A stretch of 14,192 nt of DNA. It comes from JBMNUL01 sp050946255. Its GTDB lineage: Bacteria; Actinomycetota; Coriobacteriia; Coriobacteriales; CADBOM01. The DNA is taken from assembly GCA_050946255.1 (NCBI GenBank), contig JBMNUL010000060.1:1-14192 (forward strand), written 5' to 3'. Both the position numbers and the translations under genes were made by a program. Shown one piece after another: positions 5,561 through 12,590 of the stretch. Position 1 is the first letter of the stretch. Every line of letters starts with the position of its first letter. The notes under the pieces are model-generated. The model saw only the letters and a program-made list of their open reading frames with translations. It was not told the DNA's origin and ran no database searches.

Positions 5561-7651
5561 ATGAACATGAATAAGTGGGTTGAGGAGGCTATTGCGGCAA
5601 AAGAGAAGAAGCCGATCCCTGTCCTCACTTTTCCTGCAATCCAGGAAATGGGCATCACGGTAAAAGAGCTTATCTACTCTTCTGACTATCAGGCCCAGGC
5701 CATGAAGATCATCCATGACAAAACCGATATGGGTGCCACCCTCGCATTCATGGACCTTTCAGTAGAGGCAGAGTCGTTTGGCAGCACGATCAGGTATTCC
5801 GACGACGAGGTGCCGACGGTCGTCGGTTCGATCATCGATGAGGACACGGACATCGATGCGATGGAGATTCCCGATTGCCATGAGGGCCGCTGTGGAGTCT
5901 GCATAGAGGCAGTTCGCAAGGTGGCGGCTGAGATACACGACAAACCGGTGATCGCCGGGAATATCGGTCCGTTCTCGTTGGCAGGACGTCTCATGGACGT
6001 CAACGAGGTCATGTACATGTGCTATGACGAGCCGGAGCTCGTGCACAAGGTGCTCGACAAGGTCACAGACTTCCTCATCGACTACACTAAGGCATTCAAG
6101 GAGGTCGGGGCCGACGGAGTGCTCATGGCAGAGCCCCTTGCCGGATTGCTCTCGCCTGAGCTCACCGAGGAGTTCTCGAATCCGTACGTCAAGCGCATAG
6201 TCGATGAGACCCAGGACGAGAACTTCGTGGTCTTCCTCCATAACTGCGGGTCGAGCGTCAAGCAGACCGTTGACAGCATCGTGAAGACCGGGGCAAAGGG
6301 ATTCCACTTCGGCAACGCCGTGGTCATGTCCGAGATGATGCCGCACATCCCCTCAGATGTCATCTGCATGGGAAATGTCGACCCTGCGAGCCAGTTCAGG
6401 AACGGGACCCCGGAAAGCGTCTACAACTCAACGCTCGAGGTTCTGCACGCCTGCTCCAAATACCCCAACTTCATCATCTCCAGCGGTTGTGACATTCCAC
6501 CAATGTCGCCTTGGGACAACATCAACGCCTTCTTCAAGGCCGTCAATGATTTCTACGGCGAGGAGAAGACCACTCCGGAGCCCGCGCCACGTCACGTGCC
6601 GACGATGACCTCGCGCGAGCGTTTCTACGCTGCAATCGAGCACAAGCCCGTGGACCGCGTGCCGGTCTACCCGTTCATTGCAGGTGCCAATCGAATTCTC
6701 GTCGGAGCAGACCACCACAAGTGGGCTACCGACGCCGACCTCTGCTCCAGAGGCTATATCGAGATGGCGAAGATGTTCCCAGAGGAGGACTTCATCATCG
6801 CCGCAATCGACTTTGTCGTGGAGTGCACCGCTTGGGGCCAGAAGATCATCTACTCTGGAAACAATCCCGGGGTGCCAGACTACTCCCAGATGGTGGTCAA
6901 GACCATCAGCGATTACTCCAAGATCAAGCCCGTGGACGCAAGGGAGGCTCACCGCATGATCCTCATGAAGGAGGTCTGCGAGAAGCTCGTTGCCGAATTC
7001 AAGGATGACAAGCCGGTGATTGCTTATGTCATGGGCCCGCTGTCCACCCTTGGAGAGCTGCGTGGCCAGAAACAACTGGCTCGCGATATCCGCACCAATC
7101 CAAAAGCCGTCAAGGCTGCTGCCGACAACATCGCGGTTACCCTCAAGCAGTTCGGCGAGATGCTCATGGACACCGGAATCGATGGAATCATGTGGGATAC
7201 CTACTTCGCGGCAGGTGCGACCACGACGAGGAACATCTGGAAGGATGTCGAGGGCGACAGCATGGCAGAGCTCGCGCAGATGGTGCGCGACAGGGGCGGC
7301 ATCAACATCGTCCACAGCTGCCAGCGCGACGTGTTCTTCGACGTTCAGATCGAGACCATCAAACCCGAGATCATCTCGTTCTTCAATGTTCCCGACGATT
7401 GTGCCGATTACAAGGAGACGAAGGCCAAGTACGGCGACCAGGTCTGCCTCATGGGAAGCGTGGCACCTTGGAACTCCGTGTTCGGCACGGACCTCGAGTG
7501 GGACCAGGAGTGCTTCGACCGCATCGACGACATGTCAGAGGGCGGCGGGTTCATCCTCGCTCCCGGATGCTTCTACCCGGCCAACGCATCGTTTGGTCGT
7601 GCAAAGCGCATGATCGACATCGCGACCTTCACCGGTGTGAAGGAGAAGTAG
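5561..7651 (+). CDS. Tandem URO-D/MtaA-type zinc methyltransferase, two complete domains
   Basis: The 696-aa protein is made of two uroporphyrinogen-decarboxylase-fold domains (~1-335 and ~348-696) joined by a proline-rich linker (338-348). Family members with H-x-C...C zinc ligands (MtaA, MtbA, CmuA types) move a methyl group from a methylated corrinoid protein to a zinc-bound thiol such as coenzyme M. Others act as true uroporphyrinogen decarboxylases and lack this triad. Here each half has it: H227, C229, C310 in the first, H585, C587, C670 in the second, with almost equal spacing (81 and 83 residues). Single-domain members are about 340 aa. The start is ATG 5561, preceded by GAAAGGGG at 5543-5550; an in-frame ATG at 5519 lacks a ribosome binding site. 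The gene lies alone on the + strand between two leftward OYE paralogues and ends at a bidirectional terminator. No corrinoid protein is in the window, so the methyl donor and acceptor are unknown; MtaA-like chemistry is inferred. Confidence 0.9.
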   Translation: MNMNKWVEEAIAAKEKKPIPVLTFPAIQEMGITVKELIYSSDYQAQAMKIIHDKTDMGATLAFMDLSVEAESFGSTIRYSDDEVPTVVGSIIDEDTDIDAMEIPDCHEGRCGVCIEAVRKVAAEIHDKPVIAGNIGPFSLAGRLMDVNEVMYMCYDEPELVHKVLDKVTDFLIDYTKAFKEVGADGVLMAEPLAGLLSPELTEEFSNPYVKRIVDETQDENFVVFLHNCGSSVKQTVDSIVKTGAKGFHFGNAVVMSEMMPHIPSDVICMGNVDPASQFRNGTPESVYNSTLEVLHACSKYPNFIISSGCDIPPMSPWDNINAFFKAVNDFYGEEKTTPEPAPRHVPTMTSRERFYAAIEHKPVDRVPVYPFIAGANRILVGADHHKWATDADLCSRGYIEMAKMFPEEDFIIAAIDFVVECTAWGQKIIYSGNNPGVPDYSQMVVKTISDYSKIKPVDAREAHRMILMKEVCEKLVAEFKDDKPVIAYVMGPLSTLGELRGQKQLARDIRTNPKAVKAAADNIAVTLKQFGEMLMDTGIDGIMWDTYFAAGATTTRNIWKDVEGDSMAELAQMVRDRGGINIVHSCQRDVFFDVQIETIKPEIISFFNVPDDCADYKETKAKYGDQVCLMGSVAPWNSVFGTDLEWDQECFDRIDDMSEGGGFILAPGCFYPANASFGRAKRMIDIATFTGVKEK

Positions 7652-7706
7652 GGCTTGCGTCCTCATTTGGGGAACAGACCGCAGCAGAGCTTCAAGCGAT
7701 AACGAA

Positions 7707-7744
7707 AAGGCGGCTCGGGAAAAATCCCGAGTCGCCTTCCTTTT
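7707..7744. terminator. Bidirectional terminator between convergent genes
   Basis: AAGGCGGCTCGGGA (7707-7720) pairs with TCCCGAGTCGCCTT (7725-7738) around an AAAA loop, with one G-T wobble. CCTTTT follows on the right. On the left, GAAAAGG gives CCTTTTC on the other strand, so the same hairpin can end both the rightward methyltransferase transcript and the leftward OYE transcript. Confidence 0.85.
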
Positions 7745-7798
7745 GCCGTTGTTTCCGGTAAGGAAAGTAGATTCCCAACCAGATTTCGGCCTGGTTCT

Positions 7799-9769
7799 CT
7801 AGAACCTGCCGATGTTCTTCGCCGTCATGTAACCGGCAGTGGTGGCAGCCTCGATGTTCTTCACTGCGAAGCAGTCGCCAATCGGGAAGAACTGCGGTGC
7901 GCAATCGTAGAACGCCGTGGTCTCCTCCTGCAGTGGACGCATTCCCATTGCCACGATGACGCTGTCGGCCTCGTAGAACTTGTCGCCATCCGGGGTCTCG
8001 CAGAGGACGCCGTTCTCCTTGACCTCCTTGACCTTGTTCTGCAGGTTGACTTTGAGTCCGCGCTTCTTTATCTCAACGCGCACGCCGGACATGTGCAGGA
8101 AGTTCCCGCCGTCGCTCATATGGTCGAGCATCTCGACGTTGGTGACGTCCTTGCCGAGCCTGCAGAGGTGGAGTCCGAGCTCGATTCCCACGAGGCCGGC
8201 GCCCATGATCACGATCTTCTGGCCGAGCTGGTCGGCGGCGTTGTAGGCGTCGACGGCGTTCATGACGTTGGGCCCATCGATTCCCGGGATCGGCGGGATG
8301 AACTGCTTGGAGCCGAGGGCGGCGATGATCACATCTGCGTTCATCTCCTTGGCCATCTCTGGGGTCATCTTGGTGTTGAGTCGAACGTCGATGTTGGGGT
8401 TCTCGAAGCACTTGCGCTGCTGCTGGTTGAGGTAATAGTCGAGCTTGGTCTTGAAGTCGACGTTGCGCTCGCAGCGGATGGTTCCGCCGAGCTCGTTCTT
8501 GGCCTCGCAGAGCGTTACCTCATGTCCACGCTCGGCGCAGTCGAGGGCGGCCTCCATGCCCGCAACGCCTCCGCCGATGATGAGGACCTTCTTCTTGTTC
8601 TTGACCTCGGGCATTGCGTAATAGGCCTCGATCTCGCGACCGGAGCGGGGGTTGATCGCGCAGTACGGCTCGCCGTGGGTGAGCTCGTTGGAGAAGCATG
8701 CAAGGCACCTCATGCAGCGCTTCATGTTGCTCTCCTCGCCAGCGCGGATCATGTTGGGGAAGTCCGGCTCGCAGATGAACTCGCGCGCGCACTCCACGAT
8801 ATCGGCCTTGCCCGTGGCGATGATCTCCTCCATGAGCTCCGGGTCGGAGAGGGCTCCGACCGTCGAGACCGGGATGTCGATTTCCTTCTTGATTGCCTCT
8901 GCCATGTAGACGTTCACGCCGTCCGGCTGGAACATCGATGGGTGGGTGATCGTGAACACCTCGTCGACCTCGTGGTTTCCAGCGGACACGTGGATGAGGT
9001 CGGCGTGCTTTGCAATGGACTTGGCATTTGCGATTCCCGTATCGAGTCCGAATCCGCCGTCATAGCACTCGGAACCGGAGATGCGGACCTCGACGGGGAA
9101 GTTGCGTCCGCAGCGCTTGTGGATTCCGTCGATGATCGCATTCAGCATGCGGCAGCGGTTCTCGGCATCCGGGCCGCCCCACTTGTCGGTGCGGGTGTTG
9201 ATGATTGGAGATAGGAACTGGTGCAGCCCCCAGCCGTGTCCAGCGTGGATGAGCACCATGCCGAACCCGACTTTCTGTCCGAGCGCCGCGCCGTCGATGA
9301 ACTTCTGGATCGTGCGCTCGATGAACTCCTCGTCCATTGCCTCGACAATACGGTCGCCCTGGTCGACTTCCACCGGTCCTTTGGCAGGTCCAAAGGACTT
9401 GGCCCCGAACTGGCCGAGCGCCCTGTTGGCGAACATTCCGGCATGGGTGAGCTCGAGAGTAGGAACAGCGCCGTAGTCGCTGATCGCGTGTGCCACGCGC
9501 CCAAGCTCGGCATCGAGGCCTGGGACGTCCAGGCAGATGTGATTTGGACCACCCTTGCCGTACTCCTGGTCGACGATTCCCTCGAAAGTTGCCACGCTTG
9601 CCGCGCCGCCCATTGCCCTACGCCCGTAGTAATACGGTGCGCCGCAGTTGAGGTGCCCGTTTCCGGGAAGGTTCTGATAGCCGGTGGGCGAGGCAAAGAT
9701 CCTGTTCCTGAAATATCTATTGCCAATCGTGATGGGCTCGAACAGATGAGGGTACTTGAATTCGCTCAT
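7799..9769 (-). CDS. OYE-family flavin oxidoreductase, paralogue B (FMN/[4Fe-4S]/FAD)
   Basis: 656 aa, the same length and domain order as paralogue A. The TIM barrel has HAGHGWGLHQFLSP at 175-188 and NTRTDKWGG at 191-199. The cluster cysteines are 352, 355, 358 and 370 (CX2CX2CX11C). Rossmann motifs are IIGGGVAG (397-404) and IMGAGLVG (521-528), with PIGDC at 629-633. By eye the two paralogues agree at about 155 of 180 positions in 431-610, but clearly less in the N-terminal barrel, mostly around 80-130 and 205-300. The flavin-reduction half is therefore shared while the substrate half has diverged. Trp replaces the FadH active-site Tyr (W180). The ATG at 9769 has AAGGAGG on the coding strand about nine bases upstream. 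It has its own promoter (9844-9872) with paired palindromes, and its 3' end faces the methyltransferase gene across a shared terminator. Confidence 0.94.
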   Translation of the reverse strand: MSEFKYPHLFEPITIGNRYFRNRIFASPTGYQNLPGNGHLNCGAPYYYGRRAMGGAASVATFEGIVDQEYGKGGPNHICLDVPGLDAELGRVAHAISDYGAVPTLELTHAGMFANRALGQFGAKSFGPAKGPVEVDQGDRIVEAMDEEFIERTIQKFIDGAALGQKVGFGMVLIHAGHGWGLHQFLSPIINTRTDKWGGPDAENRCRMLNAIIDGIHKRCGRNFPVEVRISGSECYDGGFGLDTGIANAKSIAKHADLIHVSAGNHEVDEVFTITHPSMFQPDGVNVYMAEAIKKEIDIPVSTVGALSDPELMEEIIATGKADIVECAREFICEPDFPNMIRAGEESNMKRCMRCLACFSNELTHGEPYCAINPRSGREIEAYYAMPEVKNKKKVLIIGGGVAGMEAALDCAERGHEVTLCEAKNELGGTIRCERNVDFKTKLDYYLNQQQRKCFENPNIDVRLNTKMTPEMAKEMNADVIIAALGSKQFIPPIPGIDGPNVMNAVDAYNAADQLGQKIVIMGAGLVGIELGLHLCRLGKDVTNVEMLDHMSDGGNFLHMSGVRVEIKKRGLKVNLQNKVKEVKENGVLCETPDGDKFYEADSVIVAMGMRPLQEETTAFYDCAPQFFPIGDCFAVKNIEAATTAGYMTAKNIGRF

Positions 9770-9821
9770 ATCTCCAATCCTCCTTGTGCATCTTTCCGAT
9801 GCGGGTCGTACATTCCAAAGC

Positions 9822-9863
9822 TGAAAGCTTTCAAACCGAGATTAGTATAGGTTTCAGTTGAAA
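9822..9863. promoter_or_regulatory. Paired palindromes at the OYE paralogue B promoter
   Basis: TGAAAGCTTTCA (9822-9833) is a perfect 12-base palindrome at the predicted transcription start. TTTCAGTTGAAA (9852-9863) lies in the promoter spacer and is made of the same TGAAA/TTTCA half-sites in the opposite order. Their centres are 30 bases apart, close to three helical turns, so proteins on both would face the same side of the DNA. Candidate operators; the regulator is unknown. Confidence 0.45.
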
Positions 9864-9872
9864 ACCGGGCAA
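9844..9872 (-). promoter_or_regulatory. Probable leftward promoter of OYE paralogue B
   Basis: Reading leftward: -35 TTGCCC (9867-9872), exactly 17 bases, -10 TATACT (9844-9849, five of six). Transcription would start near 9837, with a ~68-base leader. The leader holds GCATC-GGAAA-GATGC (9788-9802), a short hairpin just before the ribosome binding site. Confidence 0.55.
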
Positions 9873-10160
9873 TGAGAACGGAGCCAATAGAGCAGACATT
9901 TATTTCCCTGCGAAAGTCAATGGCTCTGCTTTTTAGTCAACTGCCTTGGATTTCTCAGGGTCCCGGATTTGAGTTTGGGATCGTAATGCCCTCATGCACG
10001 AGTTCTCTCAATTCTCTCCTGATTTTCAAGTTCTCGAGATCAACAGGATTTCCAAAGGCCCAAAAGCTCAAAATTCCCTTCATTTTGATGTCCGAAAATG
10101 GCTAGCTTGATGGCTCTCGATGTGGTTCGATATGTACAGGAAGACGAATTGGAGCAACCG

Positions 10161-11717
10161 ATGAAAAGAGAAAAAGCCCTGGTTGAAAATGTCTCCGAAC
10201 TGGCTACCGGCACCCGTCCCGATGATGACAGATGCTGGGAAGCCCTCAAGGCCAGAGATGCAAGCTTCGACGGCCTTTTCTTCGTGGGGGTCAGCTCAAC
10301 CGGGATATATTGCCGTGCCGTATGCTCGGCAAAGACTCCGAAACGCGAGAACTGCACGTTCTTCGGAAGCGCGGCAGAGGCCGAGGCTGCAGGGTATCGG
10401 CCTTGTCTGAAATGCCGTCCCGAGCTCGCGCCCGGTGTCCCGCTGACTCCAGACACCCACAAGGCAGTTCAGAACGCGGCCGAGCGAATCAGGGAGGGTG
10501 CCGATTCGGGAAACATCTCGGAAATTGCTTCTCAACAGGGGCTTTCGGACCGGCAGTTGAGGAGATTGTTCAAGAGCACATATGGGGTCACGCCGTCTGA
10601 ATATCGGAACACCTCGAGATTGCTCCTCGCTAAGGAGCTTCTCACCGATACCGACCTTCCGATAACGCGCGTGGCCTATGCTTGCGGGTTTTCATCAGTG
10701 CGGCGTTTCAACGATTCTTTCTCGCGCAGCTATTCCATGTCACCGTCCAGATTTCGAAAGGGAGCTTCAAGTGGGTCCGGGGAAGAAGGCGACTCGATAG
10801 TCCTGCATTTGGGGTATCGCCCCCCGTACCGCTTCGATTTGCTTATCGACTTTCTAAAGCTCAGGGCGATTCCCGGAGTGGAGGCCGTTGATGACGGGGT
10901 ATATAGACGAACCGTCCGGTTGGACAGAAGTGGTCCTGATGAAGTGAAATCACCGGTATCGGGCTGGATAGAAGTTGCAGACGAGCCCGGGAGGAACCGT
11001 CTTGCCGTGACTGTCTCCACAAGTCTCCTCAAAGAGCTGTCCTATGTTGTGGAGCGCGTCCGCAGGTTGTTCGACGTCGACTGCATCCCGGGAAACGTCG
11101 AGGAGGGACTTTCTGGATTTTACGAACTCGTCCCAGAAGAGAACCATATCGCGGGCATCAGGTTGCCAAGCTCCTTCAATGGCTTCGAGATGGCGGTGCG
11201 TGCGATTTTGGGGCAACAGGTGACGGTCAAGTCCGCATCCACAATGGCAGGTCGTCTGGTGGAAGAGCTTGGGGAAAAGGTTTCAACGCCACATGCGAAC
11301 CTCGACCACACATTTCCATCTCCAGAGGTGTTCTGCAAGGAGGGGATTGCCGAGCGACTTGGAGAGCTTGGGGTCATCGGGCAAAGGGCACGCGCGATTT
11401 GCGAGATAGCTCGGAAGATGGTCGACGGAAAGCTCACACTACGTCCAGGTGCGAATTTGGAGATGGAATCCCGCGAGCTTGCAGGGGTCAAGGGAGTTGG
11501 GGATTGGACGGTCCAGTATCTGCTGATGCGCGCTTACGGTGACCCGGACGGATTCCCGGCTTCCGACCTTGGGGTCAAGAATGCGTTCCCGGATATGAAG
11601 CCGCGGGAGATAGAGAAACTTTCCAGAGATTGGAGCCCCTGGCGCTCCTATGCCGTGATGTCGCTTTGGTGCGCGCCGCACGGGGGAGCTCCGTCTGCTG
11701 CCAAGCCACGTGGGTAG
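10161..11717 (+). CDS. alkA: Ada (N-terminal) / AraC-HTH / AlkA fusion: alkylation sensor and 3-methyladenine glycosylase
   Basis: The 518-aa fusion links three parts. Residues ~20-92 are the Ada N-terminal zinc domain, with cysteines 51, 55, 82 and 85 in the same spacing as C38/C42/C69/C72 of E. coli Ada. In Ada this domain takes a methyl group from DNA phosphotriesters onto a cysteine and thereby becomes an activator. Residues ~105-200 are a double AraC-type helix-turn-helix. Residues ~212-510 are AlkA-like, with a helix-hairpin-helix (LAGVKGVGDWT, 440-450) and Asp469 at the place of the catalytic Asp238 of AlkA, which removes 3-methylpurines. Such fusions are known, for example Rv1317c of Mycobacterium tuberculosis. 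ATG 10161 is chosen because GGAG at 10151-10154 precedes it; in-frame ATGs at 10098 and 10110 lack a ribosome binding site. The Ogt gene follows after 46 bases, most likely in one operon. Confidence 0.93.
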   Translation: MKREKALVENVSELATGTRPDDDRCWEALKARDASFDGLFFVGVSSTGIYCRAVCSAKTPKRENCTFFGSAAEAEAAGYRPCLKCRPELAPGVPLTPDTHKAVQNAAERIREGADSGNISEIASQQGLSDRQLRRLFKSTYGVTPSEYRNTSRLLLAKELLTDTDLPITRVAYACGFSSVRRFNDSFSRSYSMSPSRFRKGASSGSGEEGDSIVLHLGYRPPYRFDLLIDFLKLRAIPGVEAVDDGVYRRTVRLDRSGPDEVKSPVSGWIEVADEPGRNRLAVTVSTSLLKELSYVVERVRRLFDVDCIPGNVEEGLSGFYELVPEENHIAGIRLPSSFNGFEMAVRAILGQQVTVKSASTMAGRLVEELGEKVSTPHANLDHTFPSPEVFCKEGIAERLGELGVIGQRARAICEIARKMVDGKLTLRPGANLEMESRELAGVKGVGDWTVQYLLMRAYGDPDGFPASDLGVKNAFPDMKPREIEKLSRDWSPWRSYAVMSLWCAPHGGAPSAAKPRG

Positions 11718-11763
11718 GTCGACGGGCTGCCACAAGTGGAAAGTTCGGAAGGAAGGAATCATC

Positions 11764-12294
11764 GTGGAGTACACGACCAGATATGAATCCCCGGTTGGGG
11801 TCCTGACTATGGCAAGTGATGGCGAGGCCCTGACTGGGCTATGGCTGGAAGGGCAGAAATATTTCGAGCTCGGGATTGAAGAGCACGAGGAAAAGGACGA
11901 CCTCTCGATATTCGATGAGGCGCGCTCTTGGCTCGACATTTATTTTGAGGGGAAGGACCCTGGGAAGATTCCCGCGACCAATCCCCGTGGCACCGAGTTC
12001 AGAAAGCTCGTCTGGAAGGAGCTGGAACGAATTCCCTATGGTCAGCTCACAACGTATGGGGAGTTGAAGAAGAGGGTGGAGCTTCAAACCGGGGGACGCT
12101 CTTCGGCAAGAGCAGTAGGCGGGGCCGTGGGGCACAATCCGATTTCCATCCTCGTGCCTTGCCATCGGGTCGTGGGCTCGAACGGTAGCCTTACCGGATA
12201 TGCCGGTGGGATTGACAGGAAGATAGCCCTCCTCGAACTGGAGGGAGTGGACGTGGACAAGCTCAAGGTCCCCACGAGGGGCACAGCCTTGTGA
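11764..12294 (+). CDS. ogt: O6-alkylguanine-DNA alkyltransferase (Ogt type), GTG start
   Basis: The 176-aa repair protein transfers the alkyl group of O6-alkylguanine in DNA to its own cysteine in a single-use reaction. The active site is the family signature PCHRV with Cys133. The preceding SARAVGGAVG (114-123) and the DNA-binding helix region around TTYGELKK (96-103) are typical. It is full length. GTG 11764 is preferred: GGAAGGA (11751-11757) stands six bases before it, and the protein then begins EYTTRYESPVG as homologues do. An in-frame ATG at 11710 would overlap the end of the Ada-AlkA gene and add 18 unusual residues. Together the two genes split the functions of E. coli Ada: sensing and glycosylase in one protein, O6-repair in the other. 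Induction by methylation damage is likely by analogy but not proven here. Confidence 0.93.
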   Translation: MEYTTRYESPVGVLTMASDGEALTGLWLEGQKYFELGIEEHEEKDDLSIFDEARSWLDIYFEGKDPGKIPATNPRGTEFRKLVWKELERIPYGQLTTYGELKKRVELQTGGRSSARAVGGAVGHNPISILVPCHRVVGSNGSLTGYAGGIDRKIALLELEGVDVDKLKVPTRGTAL

Positions 12295-12347
12295 TGCTTA
12301 CTGGCAGTCCTGGAATTCGAAAAGGCTCGCGGTCAGCATGTGGAATT

Positions 12348-12469
12348 GCGAGATAGAGATGATTTGCGTCCAGCACTCAGGACTGCGAGCTGGAAAAAAC
12401 TTCCGGCCAGCGTGCAGGGTCGCGAGCTGGAAACAACTTGCGGCCGGTACGCAGGGTCGCGAGATGGGA
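12348..12469. repeat. 37-bp tandem repeat, three units plus a partial fourth
   Basis: Units 12348-12384, 12385-12421 and 12422-12458 are each exactly 37 bases, and a partial fourth (GCGAGATGGGA) starts at 12459. Units 2 and 3 are very similar: both begin GCGAGCTGGAAA, and GGCC lies at positions 21-24. Unit 1 is more diverged, and a still weaker copy may precede it. There are no unique spacers, so this is not a CRISPR array. 37 is not a multiple of three and no gene covers it. Confidence 0.8.
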
Positions 12470-12511
12470 AGACCCGGCGACCTGAATCTCTCTTCAGGGC
12501 GCCGGGTCTTC
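12468..12511. terminator. Long hairpin between convergent ogt and alcohol dehydrogenase genes
   Basis: GAAGACCCGGCG (12468-12479) pairs with CGCCGGGTCTTC (12500-12511). Beyond an A-G mismatch, CCTGAA/TTCAGG (12481-12486, 12493-12498) closes a six-base loop. The symmetry and its place between convergent genes fit a bidirectional terminator, but no clear T-run follows on either strand, so another hairpin function is possible. Confidence 0.55.
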
Positions 12512-12590
12512 AATTGATATCCGAAACAAGTCGGTCTCAAGCTATCGCCGGGAATCAGCTGTCATCTTGGCAAGTCGGCTGCAAGCTGGC

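Larger units (their letters stand above)
9770..10160. other. Intergenic between OYE paralogue B and the Ada-AlkA gene
   Basis: The left part holds the promoter and palindromes of the leftward flavoenzyme gene. To the right, GAGCCA (near 9882) and TGGCTC (near 9923), followed by TGCTTTTT, could form a loose rightward stem-loop of unknown role. AAAGCTCA at 10063-10070 differs by one base from the E. coli Ada box core AAAGCGCA. A weak rightward promoter may be TTGATG (10107-10112), 18 bases, TATGTA (10131-10136). I support no gene here. Confidence 0.5.

Noticed and set aside
8093..9214. 373-aa open frame on the + strand opposite OYE paralogue B
   Set aside because: Antisense shadow of a strongly supported gene; translation is low-complexity (V/L/D/H-rich) with no family motif. 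The same holds for frames at 3318-4244 (+), 6428-7315 (-) and 12567-13730 (+).
9882..9934. Stem-loop GAGCCA/TGGCTC followed by TGCTTTTT read as a terminator
   Set aside because: Only six outer pairs with a loop of about 35 bases, and no rightward gene upstream that it could end; kept only as a note in the intergenic entry.
9872..10105. 77-aa open frame on the + strand
   Set aside because: No ribosome binding site; composition and translation look like random AT-rich intergenic DNA.
10098..10160. Upstream in-frame starts of the Ada-AlkA gene (ATG 10098, 10110)
   Set aside because: No ribosome binding site before them; the extra residues are not part of the Ada domain, and ATG 10161 has GGAG at a proper distance.
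12348..12469. CRISPR array
   Set aside because: Repeats are directly adjacent with a 37-base period; there are no unique spacers and no cas genes.
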